64,000 nucleotides of DNA, taken from NCBI RefSeq assembly GCF_029784135.1, contig NC_073746.1, positions 109,896,661-109,960,660 of the forward strand, read 5' to 3'. Below are positions 31,705-44,176 of this stretch, piece by piece (within the stretch, counting starts at the first letter, position 1; each line of letters begins with the position of its first letter). The DNA comes from Toxorhynchites rutilus septentrionalis (lineage: Eukaryota > Arthropoda > Insecta > Diptera > Culicidae). Both the position numbers and the translations under genes were made by a program. Below the pieces are notes generated by a model. That model saw nothing but the letters and a program-made list of their open reading frames with translations, made no database searches and had not been told where the DNA came from.

Positions 31705-32877
31705 GGTCACACTATACGGCTATTGAAAGACGAAAATCTGTGCCAAAAGTGTCGTTTCGACAGTGTTGTGATTGTCCTTTTCAGTCTTAAGTTATAGCGC
31801 GTCAAAGACGTTCTGGTGTAGTACCACCAAGCAAGTAATTCGCCATATTTTACGTTTTTACTACCTGCGAGGGAAAACTGCAACGAAGGCGGCCGAAAAA
31901 ATTCGTGTAGTTTATGGACCCGATACTGTAACGATTCACACATCACAGCGTTGGTTTGATCGATTTCGTTCTGGTGTAGTGGCTACCGTACTGGTAGGCC
32001 AATCGTCGCGGAAACCGATAAAATCGTTGAAATCATCCAAGTAGACCGGCATGTGAGCACTCGCTCGATTGGCCAGGAGCTGGGTATAGACCATAAAACT
32101 GTTTGGAACCATTTGCAGAAGATTGGATTCCAAAAAAAGCTGGATGTATGGGTCCACACGAGTTGACGCAAAAAAAAACTTTTGGACCGAATCAAGACCT
32201 GCTATGCACTGCTGAAACGGAACGAACTCGACCCATTTTTGAAGAAGATGGTGACTGGTGATGAAAAGTGGATCACATACGACAAGCCGGTCCAAACCAT
32301 CGCCAAGCCCGGATTGACGACCAGGAAGGTTTTGCTGTGTGTTTGGTCGGATTGGAAGGGAATCATCCACTATGAGCTGCTCAACTATGGCCAGACCCTC
32401 AACTCGATTCTCTACTGTGAGCAGCTTGACCGTTTGAAGCAGGCGATTGACCAGAAGTGGTCAGAAATGATCAATAGGAATGGTGTTGTTCTCCACCAGG
32501 ATAACGCTCGGCCTCACACATCTTTGATGACCCGCCAGAAGCTACGGGAGCTCGGATGGGATGTCCTATTGCACCCACCGTATAGTGCGGACCTGGCTCC
32601 AAGTGATTATCATCTCTTCCGGTCCATGCAAAACGCTCTTGGTGATACTAAGTTGGCCTCAAAAGAGGCCTGCGAAAACTGGCTGTCTGAGTTTTTTGCA
32701 AATAAGAAGGGGTGGGGGAGGGGTTTATAAGGGGGGGATAATGAAGTTGCCTGCTAAATGGCAACAAGTTTGCGAACAAAACGGCGTATATTTAACTTAA
32801 ATTGGATAATTTTAAGTATGTTAAATAAAGCGTAAAATTTCGATCAGAAATACGACATTTCTTTCTCCCCAACCCAA
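31705..32877 (+). mobile_element. mariner (DD34D) element, copy B2, 5'-truncated
   Basis: Homology to B1 begins at GGTCACACTATACGGC (31705), so the left end is gone. The right end CTTTCTCCCCAACCCAA is intact and followed by TA (32878-32879). The left break abuts the 118-bp repeat array. Confidence 0.9.
31820..32800 (+). pseudogene. mariner transposase, broken (copy B2)
   Basis: The start codon is lost: CGTTCTGGTGTAGTA stands where B1 has ATGGAGTC, and this filler matches a CGTTCTGGTGTAGTG stretch 160 bp downstream. A 17-bp deletion near 31985 and an indel near 32155 shift the frame. From 32182 a long frame covers MVTGDEKW, QDNARPHTS and LAPSDYHLF, so all three catalytic Asp codons remain. 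Like B1 it lacks about 12 residues after the first Asp. Confidence 0.9.
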
Positions 32878-33212
32878 TATAAGAGTAGCTGTTTTAGATT
32901 CTAAGCATGAATATGTGAAAATTTATAAAAGTAATAAAAAACACATGAAAAGATATCCACCTTCATTTTCAAAAAAATAATATATAAATAGTCCAAAAAT
33001 GATTTTTTTAAGTAAAATAATTTATTTATTGTTAATATTCACTAATAGCTTGTAATGTAACTGTAAATGATATAAAAATATTGAAAATTAATTTTAAATT
33101 TCCTACACATCAGATATTCTTTCACAAAGCAGTCATTTTGACTGCTTTTGGGCAATATAGGTATATACTAAGTTTCGGTCTTTCTAGTGTTGAGGTAAAT
33201 AATATAAGCATA

Positions 33213-34700
33213 CTAGCTGACCCGGCAAACGTTGTTCTGCCATATAAATTACTTCTAGTGAATATTTTGACTGTTGAATAAAAAATAACTAATGTATTGC
33301 AATACATGTGTGTTCAAATGTTTCAACGATCTATAAAATTAATTGATTATGATCGATGAAGGATAGATTCCGTGTATTGCATTGGACCGTGGGAACTTCC
33401 CGAACCTGAGTGTGATGTGGAGATGGAGATGAGATCTGTGATGTACAGAGAAATGGACCGGATCGATCGGATCCCAGGATTCGTCTTTTGCATTCAGAAA
33501 TCTGATCATCCGTGCTATGAAATGTAGCAACCTTGCCTCGGCGCAAAATAAACTTCAAAATAAGTAATCCGTATTCGTGGATCAATTTAATCTGTATCAG
33601 ATTAGCAGACACGAAAATAATTTTAAATTGCTTCAATTTGGATGAAAATCATTACTCGATGTTGTTTGAATACTTAGAAAACAGTCCGAACTTAACGATT
33701 CTTCTATAAATCTTGTATACATCCAGCAATATGTTGAACGAAATACGTGTAATTTTGGAATAGAGCCCATTAAAGACTGCATTTCTTTTGTTTGAACACA
33801 CGTGCTGTCGTTTGAACAAAAGCTGTGTAGGTGTTACTCATGATAGCGTCTCGCTATCATTCCTCGAACCGCTTCTGTTGATTGTATGTTGCAGTCGTTC
33901 GCCTTCTACCTTTGCGAATATGTTGACAATAGATTATTGACACAGCTCAAGACATCCTAGAATGACGTTGTCCTGAATGCGCCAATTCATCAAACGACAC
34001 ACATAAGAATCCATCGAAGGCACTCTTTTGTTTGTTTCGTCTCTTCAACCACATAATATTAAAATATTATTTCAAAATGAGTAATGATGTTCCTAATAAT
34101 TAAAGTAACTGTGGCGCATTGGATCTACACACGTGCTCTTCAATCGGTTTTTTATCAGGATTGACGACAATAGTGTGTCTGTTATTTTGCATTCCGAGCA
34201 TGGGTGTGGTTAGAATAATTTCAATAATTAATTGTGCTCATCCACAAAGGGTTCCAGCTCGCCAACGATATTCCTAGTTTTAGTCGAATTAAGGTTACTT
34301 GCGTATGTGTAGGGTGAAATTCGATGAAGAGGACGAAGTGCCATCTGGCATTGAACAACGTAAATAAATTCGTCCTGTTTAAAAAACGAACGAAGAATCA
34401 ATTATTTGGTATCGTTTATATAAAAATACACATGAGGGTGAAAATTGATTATAAGTTTTTTTTCAAGCCAAATTTATGCAGAAAAATAAGGAAAACAAAG
34501 TTATTCAGACTTTATTTGCATGGGACCACCCCAATCGGTTTCAAATATAGAGTAATAGGTATCCTAGCGGTATCATATATAGTTTACGACCTATTCTCAT
34601 GCCTACCAAGTTTTTTGAGTATAATATCATTAATATCGGTCGAGCCGTTTCGGAGGAGTTTGACCACGAACATCGTGACACGAGAATTTTATATATAAGA
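33213..34700 (-). mobile_element. Helitron relic 1, both ends present
   Basis: On the minus strand it begins TCTTATATATAAAATTC and ends GGGTCAGCTAG, the TC and CTRR termini of Helitrons. The GGCAGAACAACGTTTGCC hairpin lies just before the 3' end. No inverted repeats or target duplication exist, as expected for rolling-circle elements. Its 1,488 bp hold remnants of the Rep/helicase protein, for example VNIFAKVEGERLQ. It directly abuts relic 2. Confidence 0.82.
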
Positions 34701-35799
34701 CTAGCTGACCAGGCAAACGTTGTTCTGCCAAATAAATTATTTCTAGTGAATATTTTGGGTGTTGAATAAAACACACTAATGTATTGAAAGTGTGTTTGAA
34801 TATTTTAACGATCTTTAAAATAAATTGAATGTGACCGATAAAAAAACGAATTAAATGATTTGAACGAAAGGTTATATGATGTTTCTTGGTGTATTTCATT
34901 AACGTAACTGACATGTTTGATCTCTTAAAAGTTAAACTTCAACTGAAAAAAGTAATATAAGTTTGTCGTAAAGTAGAAAAAATGAAATATAGAAAATCAA
35001 TATTTATTGCTGTCTCCTTGTTAAAAAATACGTGCATGTGATTTTCAACATGGCTTAGTTTATAACAGCTTGGTCTCCTTCATAAATTGGAAAACAGCGA
35101 TACGCCAGCTAACTTCAATGGAGCTGATTAATCCTCCTGTTTGGAATCGCGTTATTTTATCGTTCTTATTCAATCAAAGAGTATTCACATCGGTAATCTA
35201 AGTTTGAAACACAGCCATATTGCTTCCTTTATTCATGGATGTTTTTATTACTCTTCACCGATTTGTAGAACTCAATATTCATATATGCATATGAGTGATT
35301 GGATTTTACAATTCGATCGAAATCGACTTTTACACTCTTAAATTCGTTCGCCTTGTCGCGAAACAATGGTCAAAATAAGTCATCCGTATTTGTGGTTCAA
35401 TTTACTCTCTATCTGATCGGCATAATTCCGGAAATAATTCTAAATTGTTGAAATTTGAATGAAAATTATTATTCGATTTCGTTTGGATGCTGAATTTGTT
35501 TTGAATGTGTTTGAATGCTAAATTTTGCGTGTTTATTCCACCCGAAAAACCATTACTAATTTTGCTTCATAGAAATGGAACATGGAGACCAATGTTGTTT
35601 ACGTCGAATTGCGTGCCAAGGTTGTCATATTTGCTCAACTTGATTAGACTTGAGCTTGAACAGAATGCAAAATTGTGCTTTTTCCATTCAACAGAATACA
35701 ACCAACAATATGTGGGGACGAATACGATCGAACTTCATTTTGTGTTTGAACACACGCGCAATGTCATGACAATGCATTGCGCTTTGGCCTGGCTATAAC

Positions 35800-36545
35800 T
35801 AAAGCTGTGTTGGCGTTGCTCATGATAGTGTCTCGCAAGTGAATGTATTATTCCTCGCACCGCTTTTGTTGATTGTGTAGTAAGAATTGCAGTCGTTCAA
35901 TATCTACCTTCGCGTATATGTCGACCATAAATTGTTGGCACAGCTTACGATATCTTGAATTGGAATCACCATATGATAAACATAAAAATCCTTCGAGCGC
36001 GCCCTCTGTTTGTTTCGTCACATGTTCATAAATATTAAATCAAAATGAGAAATGATGTTCATAATGAATTAAGTATCTGTGACGGGGTCTCGTTGGTCTA
36101 ATGTTTATGCAAGAGATTTTTCGTTAAAGAAACCCTTCTGACTTGCACTGTAGTCACGCGTATTCTTGAGCTTGCCACTCCAGAATACATTCAAGGCGTA
36201 TTGTTCGTCATAGAAATCTCAACTATTTACTAATAGAAATGGCGCAAGTAGTACTACGTTGAGAAGGCAAACCTTGGGAACGTTAGTGCCATTGAAGAAG
36301 AACATAGCGAGGGTCGTATGAACGGTGTGTGTCAACGATGAATTCCAGATTATTGTTTTTTTTCGCATTAAATTTCTCGTGTCACCGTGCTATCATGATT
36401 CCAGCAGCGCTTGTGCTTTGGATCTACACACGTGCTCTCCAGCTGATGTTTTATCAGGGTTGATGGCAATAGCGTGATTGTCATTTTGTAATCCGAGCAA
36501 ATGTGATTTGAGAAATTTCAATAACTCATTGTGCTCACTCAAAAA
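35800..36545 (-). pseudogene. Helitron Rep/helicase fragments
   Basis: Two frames on the minus strand match the Helitron-like N-terminal region. LSEHNELLKFLKSHLLGLQ then NDNHAIAINPDKTSAGEH lies at about 36545-36410. FMVDIYAKVDIERLQFLLHN then YIHLRDTIMSNANTA lies at about 35935-35800, with a stop between. These resemble the VDMYAKIETERL ... EEYIHLRDA and INPDKxPAGEHxRRFNAP motifs of insect Helitron proteins. Relic 1 has the same segments, more decayed. Confidence 0.7.
36083..36290 (+). repeat. tRNA-derived SINE, copy 2 (head decayed)
   Basis: CACGCGTATTCTTGAGCTTGC, ACATTCAAGGCGTATTG and CATAGAAATCTCAACT match the body of the SINE at 24124-24340. The head keeps only GTCTCGTTGGTCTAATG; no B box is visible. 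It interrupts Helitron relic 2. Confidence 0.65.
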
Positions 36546-36865
36546 GGCTTCCAGATCGTCGGAGATGCTCCCTGCTTTAGATGAATTGATGTTACTTGTG
36601 TATTTGTAGATGGATGTTCAATGAAGCGGGCGTTACGCCATCAGTCATTGAACAACTTAAATAAATTCGTTCTGTTGAAAAAACGAACAACGGTTAAATT
36701 ATTAGAATATTTTTGACACAAAAATAATAAAATCGCAATTAAAAATAGGGAATTGGGGTCAAAATTTAAGGTTATATGTATGGTATGAAGTCAAATTTTT
36801 GAAAAAAAATATCCAGATCTTTTTTTCTGCATAGAGCCACCCTATTCGGTATTAAACAGAGATCG

Positions 36866-39800
36866 AAATCCTCGCTCGGATACACGATAAATATTCAATC
36901 AATCAATCTAGTTTTCGATGAACCGTGTATTGTTGATATTTTCGTCTCTTCGTTTTCACCGAAAATTCTTTTTCAGAGAGAAAGAGATGTGGAGTAGACA
37001 ATGCCGATGTTTCTTTCAGTAGACAATGCCGATGTTGAAGAAGATGATGTTGCAACTAAAAACTATGTTTTTGAGGTGTATCAAACGGAGTGAATAAAGC
37101 TGCTTTGAAAAGCGGCTGAAAAGCATTCAATGGTGAGAAGATCATTGAGAAGAAAAAAAATTGTTTTAAATTTTCGAAAACATTTTGAGCGTTTATAAAA
37201 ACTCATAAAAAGTGATACTTAAATACGCTAGGTTAAATTTATTTGATGTCACTGGTTATTTATTAATTGACATAATGACAACTGGTATACGGCTTGCGAC
37301 TAGTACGGAAAACACGGAATTTGTCATTCAAAATGACTTTATTGTTTTTTAAACTATTCCTTATGATGATAAATATATTCTACGTTCGCTAAAACCATTT
37401 ATTATAGCGTCCACGTCACTCCAAAAGTGGTCCCTACTAAAAATGTGCTTCAAACGGGTTAACCGCTTCTTCTTTCATTCGTAAATATTCGATCCTAGCT
37501 TCGGGACTGCTTTACTTGCTCCAAATATGTTTCAGTTCAGCTACCTATCGAGTTTTCCAGTCTCGCAGACGGAAGATTTAGGCCAATCGACAATTTCGAT
37601 GAACATGTCCACTCCAGATTAAGATCGATGTTCATCTTTTGGTATCTGTCATAACTTCTTAAAAATTCAATAAATCGTAACAAAACTTTCACCTATGTAA
37701 GAGCTTTCCAAACAGTTTGCTGTCAAAACATTCCAGAATCGACTTTTAGTAGCGCTGCAGTAAAATAAACAGTGCGTCTAAATTTTGGACGAATCAAGCC
37801 GTGCTAATTTTCTACCAGAATGGTAGGAGAGCAACAATTCAATGATAAGATAAGATCTTTTTCCAATGATAATACTACAGCACATTCTGAGTTGCAAATA
37901 ATTTTCTAGTAAGCTAAGTTGGGATGTGCGCTCGAACCCCGAGGGTTTAATTATTTACAACTGCCAGTGTTTCTGTACTAACAAGCTTCAATCCGATTGC
38001 TTTCGGACTGCTACGAGATTGTATATTTAACGATGGTCAGCAAGAATTCAAATACCTACTCTCTTCCCCCTCCCACCACTTGTGGACTCTGTCTTCCGCT
38101 TGACATGACGTTACAATTACACTTTGTTCCAACTCAATCTTATAACTTATTGGTTCCGCTGCAAAGCTCTGAACCACGGTTCACAGTTATTTATTAACTG
38201 CAGGCCCAATCCTCTATTCCGATGTACACCATGCCGGAGGGGAATCAACATCAGGGCTACAAATTGATGACATCCAAGCGATATAAACATAACTCTTCAC
38301 AGTCACCGCTTCTCGGACCCACGCAAGGGAAAATGCGGCGCGGAATCAAACACCGCGTGGATGCAAAGTTCAGAATGTTCGACGTCGCTGACCGCCGCCG
38401 ACCACTGAAGTTGACTCTTGACGTGGGTTTTGCAGCGCCTCCGGGCGCGATCGGAGAGATGTCTTTGAACTTGAACTTTGCTGGTGGACCACGCGCAGAT
38501 GCTGCGGCGGGGAGTGTAAGGTTCGGTCATTATTTATATTTTTCAACCAAACTGCTGAGTGGATTCTGTTTCCTCGTGTGGGCAAAGATGGTCGATAGCA
38601 CGAAAATGGCGAACAGAATCCAACGTGATCCACCCTAACACGCGGAGAAGAAATTAATCCCGTCTCTGATGGACATACAATATAATTGTACGCAATAAAT
38701 TTCTAACGCGTTCGACGGGCTCGAGTTGGTCTAGACGCGTTTCAAAAGCCCTAATCGCCTCTCGGTTTCACGGCCCACACACCTCATCGTACAGTCCACC
38801 AGCCACCAAGGCCCTGTGGTGTAAACAAATGGATTCAATTAAGTTGTAAACTAAGAATAGCTTCCAGTGGATATCAAGATTGGCTGGAGATGGTAGGTAG
38901 AGAAACAAACATGACGGCGTTGCACCGTTCGTCTAGGCTTAGAGAACATCCTGATGGAAGAAGCCAACGACGACGACGATTCAATGGCCATTCTTCTGCC
39001 TCCAGGTGACACACCGGTTGCCAATCAATTCGGAATTGCGGTGCCGGCATTTAAAAGATGCTGTTTGATGCGCTTCCTCGAAGTGTGCTGCCTCTCTTGT
39101 TAGATCAGGTCGACAAAATGAAGCAAAAGAAACATGTTAAAAATACAGCCAATTTGCATGTTGAAGAAAATATCAAACAAAGAGTCCATTTAAAAGCGTG
39201 GAACTGATCAGTTGTCTGTTCAGAGAAGAGGAAATAAGACAGTTTTCCAATTAATGCGAAACGGTTTGATTGTCGATTGTAAGCATGTTAAAGGATTCTC
39301 GCTTTTATCATTTGCCAAAGTGGTGACGATTTGTGCGTTTTCGTTATAATTAAAGACAACGAAATTTGACGTTGACTACTTACCTGCCATCAAAAACCAG
39401 GACAAGTTGTCATAAAGTTCCAAAGTGATTTCAAACAAATTGTATGTTGTCGTTGCATTCGGATAATTATTGAGGGGCTTAGAATGGGTGTAAGGGGTGT
39501 AAGTGTATTGTCTTTTGTATTGTCCCGTCTTTTATAAATTTTTACCGTGTTTTGAGTACAAAGCAAACATATTGGTTTCATAACTTTTTCAACACACAAT
39601 AACACAAAACTACAAAAACTTAACTTTTCTCCTGCCATGAGTTCTATCCATGGTTTTAATGGGCTTCGGCACAAAACTGGATGTCCTCGAATCAGAGCCC
39701 ATTTCACCGCAATGGAAAGCGATAGATCATTCTGAGTTTTTGAAAATCTGATTTTTTTACGGTCTCAGGTTGCCTTTCTATCTAGAAGCAAGATATCTAA

Positions 39801-39911
39801 AGACTAAAAAGGGAACAGTCATATGTTTTACCAATGCATTGCTAAACCAGTATTTATTCCGAATTCATCTCAGCGTGATTTTCATAATTCTACATTGACT
39901 ACATCAAATCA
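36866..39911. other. Intergenic DNA, no supported gene
   Basis: A 138-codon open frame at 38222-38638 has a balanced base composition but no motif I recognise, and an equally open frame lies on the other strand. The 37.0-38.0 kb part is AT-rich and featureless. I see no RNA gene. Confidence 0.45.
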
Positions 39912-39915
39912 TTAA

Positions 39916-41161
39916 CCCTCCTGTACTCGCGTGCAAAATCATAACACGTATACTCGCGCACGGTGCCACAGACCGAAAATTGAACTTCTCTGTAATGTTG
40001 CCATTGTGTATTTTTCAGGCCTTATTGGCATTTATTTGAAGAAGAGGATATGATTGAATGAAAAAACTCAAAAAATATTTTTTCTTCGTCTTTATTATGT
40101 TTTAATAGTCATCTAATTCAGCCTCCTCAAAACAGAGTAATTTTCGATACTCCAACACAAATAACGAAATTCAAAATGTTCGCTGTTATCAAATAAAAGT
40201 GAGCAACTGAATATAATTCATGGAAGTACAAAGAATTATAAAATAACCTAAAAACGTATTAATCGATTTCATTGGAGTAAGAATCTGAACATAGCATAAC
40301 GGCATGCTCGAAACAAACATATTTTTACATTTTATGCAGTTGTTGCGTGTTTTTCGGGTCTTTTATCGAAGAGAAGAATGTATAACGATAATTACCAGAT
40401 GATAAAGGTTCCGGAATATGAAGTTTGCGTATTCTTTGTCTCTGTATTCTTGGTAAACTAAGAATCAATGCCTTTTTTATATGGGGCATAAAAAGATGAT
40501 ATAAAATGATTTCTAGAAACTTCCTTTTCTTTTTCTTGTTTTCTTGTCGATATTGTCCATTATAAAAAAAATATCCACGAAAATGTAATTGTTGAAAGCT
40601 ATCATAAGCCACCGATTAGTTTATAGTTTACTGTTTACGATTCTTTCACAAGAGAAATTCTTTTACAAGTGTGTATATGTATGACCATCATATTTAGCGA
40701 ATAACTATACGAAAGTCAAACATTTATATTTTGCTTTTGAACGTATGAATCTAACGACGAATATATCGACGAATAGTTAATATATGGATCCGTTCAATCC
40801 AGTTAGAAAAGGGGCTGAAATCAAATATGAATAGTCCGGTAATAATCTTAAGCATGATATTCAATAAATATTCCATGCCACTAACACTAATGTATACATT
40901 TGATTCAACAATATTATAGAATATAAAACAGGCACTTGTCCAAAATAGTTACTCCTATACTCGCGTCTGTGTGTCAGACCGAAAGTGTGAAAAAAGTGGC
41001 GCACGTCCCCTTTGTACGAACACATGCGATACGCTAAACGATGACGAATGACGAATAACGAAGCTAGAGAGAATCGCAAAATCGTAGTGTTGATATTTTC
41101 TGGGAAATGAACGAATTATTGATTTCTCGGTCTGACAGACCATTGCGCGAGTATAGGAGTG
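39916..41161. mobile_element. TTAA-flanked element, piggyBac-like (tentative)
   Basis: The ends CCCTCCTGTACTCGCG and CGCGAGTATAGGAGTG form an inverted repeat of about 16 bp with mismatches. TTAA flanks both sides (39912-39915 and 41162-41165), the target used by piggyBac elements, which also begin with CCC. A further copy of the end, ACTCCTATACTCGCG with a GTCAGACCGAAAG tail, sits at 40951 and pairs with the right end. The minus-strand frame at 40325-40612 has an RIRKLHIPEPL segment that faintly recalls the C-terminus of piggyBac transposases. Confidence 0.6.
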
Positions 41162-41165
41162 TTAA

Positions 41166-41928
41166 AAAAAGCCAAAGGGGAAACTTTGTTTCACCATGAA
41201 ATTTTTTTCGAATTGAATTTGGATTCACATTTTACTCATTATATGCGCTGAAATTTGTTTGGCAATCGATATTGAAAGCTTCGCTGTGAAAGTTTACAAA
41301 CACTTTTATATCTACACGGTTCGTGTAGAACAATTGAAGGGTTGAACAGTAAACAGTATGCTAAATTACTAGAGCATGGTAACACATGATTTCTTTCTTT
41401 TGGATATTTTATCGAGAGGAATATTTTTGGCGGATTGCGTTCCTATTTTCTTCCAAAGGAGAAACGTCCTGCGCGATTAGTTTGAAACTCTATGCCTCAT
41501 ACTATGGTAGCTCTTTACCAGAGATCAACACTAATTGCCTTGTTGAAAAGACGATGCATTTGCCACTGAATTTTCTGTTATTTCTGATGTTTTCATTAGT
41601 GTTCTTAATAGTCTAGTTGATTCAAACTAAATAGAGGAAGCTAAATTTCCTAAAGTCTATGAAAAATTTCTACGATATTGTGAAAACTGGAAGGCATAAA
41701 TATGAATATAAGGTATAAATGGGTTGTATGAAAGTCCATTCTTGAATGTACAGAGACTGAAAATTTGCTTTTGCAAAAAACACCAAACAATTTTGTATGT
41801 CTAGTGGACAGTGATTTTTAATTATAATCAATGAGAAGAATCTGTACTAGCTACAAATCGTTGGATGCAAATATTTTCAGAAATGGAAAACAAATTTCCA
41901 AAGCGTAAGGAATTCGTGAAGCTAATTT
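41166..41928. other. Intergenic DNA, no feature seen
   Basis: AT-rich sequence between the TTAA element and the 3' end of the I-like retrotransposon. I see nothing I can support as a gene or repeat. Confidence 0.5.
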
Positions 41929-42507
41929 ATTTATTTATTTATTTGGGGTGATCAGCACGATAACGGCTATTTACACCCAGTTTCGATGAAAGTACAATTA
42001 TTCATTTCTTATATACTATATAGATTTTAGATATTGATATATTTTTTATGACTCGAAGAACTATTATCTAAAAGTATTCTATTGGTAATATTGAATTGAT
42101 TCCTTTCTCTATCAAATTGTTTACAATAGTATAAAAAATGTTCCACAGTTAGTGGACATCGACAAGCGTTGCACTCTGGAGGTACATCTCTTCTAAACAG
42201 GTGTATATGAGTCAGATAACAGTGTCCAGTTCTAAGCCTACATAAAATGACTGATTCTTTTCTAACTCGTGCGAAGGATGAATTCCAAATATAAACCGAA
42301 TTCTTAATAGTTCTAAGTTTGTTATTTTGAATGTGTGACCATTCAACCTGCCACATATTGAAGATTTTTCTTTTCACAAAAGCATGCAAATCATAGAAAG
42401 GGATTTTTTCGTTGGTCTGGGGATTATTGATACTCTTCTTAGCCAAGTCGTCTACGATTTCGTTACCACGAATTCTCATATGACTTGGCTCCCACATAAA
42501 AACTATT

Positions 42508-42686
42508 TTTTTAATCCCATTTATTTATTTTAGGCTCATTAGCATTTTAGCTGTAATAGAGCCGAATTTTAATCGTGTACATGTCACATGGCTATCATAT
42601 CTATAATTATAGCACATTACATTACACAGTTACCATTCGCCAGTATTCCTTCTATACCATTGCATATGGTACATTCACACAGTAGC
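42508..42686 (-). mobile_element. 179-bp 5'-truncated retrotransposon end with 13-bp target duplication
   Basis: CATAAAAACTATT occurs at 42495-42507 and again at 42687-42699. Removing the insert and one repeat rejoins the RNase H frame (KSIVFM to WEPSHMRIRG). The insert has a T-run at its left, that is an A tail on the minus strand. TTTATTTATTTTAGGCTCA and AGAGCCGAATTTT echo the 3' end of the full-length element at 53218-53280, so it is probably a short 3' fragment of a relative. Confidence 0.85.
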
Positions 42687-44176
42687 CATAAAAACTATTG
42701 ATTTGCCCTCACTTTGAATACTGTTTAAGCTAAACTGGATATTCTGCACTATAGGGTTTGAAGAAAATATATCTTGAATGCTTTGCAAGGAACTCATTGA
42801 ATCAGTACAAATCTCGAAGTTAAAATCCAACTCATTCTTCAACTTTGAGTTCCGTTGAAAAAATCGAATAAGCTTTTGGAAGATGTATCTGAATAGAACC
42901 TTTTTCACTGTAACAAGCGAACCCGGTGCAATTTCTTATCTTTGACCCGTCCGTGAAAATGAAAAGATAATTTCTGTATGTTTTGCAGAGCTTCAAATAT
43001 TCGTATTTAAATATAGGATCATTGCAATTTGATTTAGTGGTTCTGTGAAGCGAATAATCTATCCTTGTTTTCTTGGCGCTCCATGGTGGAAATGAATGAA
43101 AAGGTTTCAATAGTGTAGTCGGTTGAATTCCTGTTTTTTCAAGTAATTGATTACTTTGATATCGAAATGATTTGTTTACAGCGCTCGAGGTATTTTTAAC
43201 CGCAATGATAGGATGATTTATTATAGATGTTATATTATAGATGTTATCCCTAAATTTATTGTTAATAAAATTCTTCAGAAATGTAAGGGTAGAATACCAG
43301 CTTCCGCTAGTATGCTGTTAGTAGGGCTTGTTCGAAAAGCACCGGTTGCCAATGGCGTTCCAAGGTGATTAATGAAGTCTAGTCTAGTCAATAATTGTTT
43401 TCTACACGTTGAGTAAATCACTGATCCATAGTCGATTTTAGAAACAACCATTTTTTTGGAGCATGAGCAACGTGTTCCGTTCTGAACCCCATGTGGTATT
43501 TGCCAAGGTTCGAATGAAATCAATTGCTTTCGAAGCTTTTGCTTTGAGATACTTTATATGGAAGGTCCAAGTGAGTTTGCGGTCGAATATAATGCCCAAA
43601 AATTTGTTCTTTTGAACAAATTCGATCCTGCAAGCACATGGTGGGATCTATATTGCATTTTCGCAATTTGCAGAAATGAATCGCTTTTGTTTTTTCAACT
43701 GAATATTTGTACCTAGTTCTTGCACACCAGCTCATGAGATTATCAAGAAACGATAGAAAGTTCTGATTCGATATTTTGTATGTTTTTACCTTTAGCGTAA
43801 ACCGCAAAATCGTCAACAAAGTAAAGCCTAACTATTATTAGAGGATGTACGTCGTTTATAGTGTTTATAGCCACTGTAGAAGTAAGGTGAATATGTGTTT
43901 GGCAGCAGCAGTTTCTAGTGATACTAGGTTGTCCATAGCGTTTCTGTATTTTCTAAACCCACTCTGTGATGAGCTGAAAAAAGTTTATAGATTCGAGATA
44001 CCATACTAATCTACGATTTTTTTTTCTCCATTACCTTACATGGGCAGCAAGTCAATGAAATAGGACGTTTATTTGTTGGAAGAAGTGGATTTTTGTTAGG
44101 TTTTTCAATTGGTATAACTATCGACTCGTTCCAAAAGGATGGAAAGGATTGATTCGCAAAAATTTCATTGTATGTA

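Larger units (their letters stand above)
34701..36865 (-). mobile_element. Helitron relic 2, head-to-tail with relic 1, 5'-truncated
   Basis: Its 3' end CTAG falls at 34704-34701, immediately before the TC of relic 1, so the two form a head-to-tail tandem. It is co-linear with relic 1 over its whole length but carries an extra insertion of about 330 bp at 36083-36413. Homology stops near 36865 after CACCCTATTCGG, so the 5' end is lost. Confidence 0.8.

Noticed and set aside
38222..38638. 138-codon open frame with a more balanced composition
   Set aside because: No domain, signal peptide or splice support, and the opposite strand is equally open. It may be an exon of an unknown gene, but nothing in the sequence decides that.
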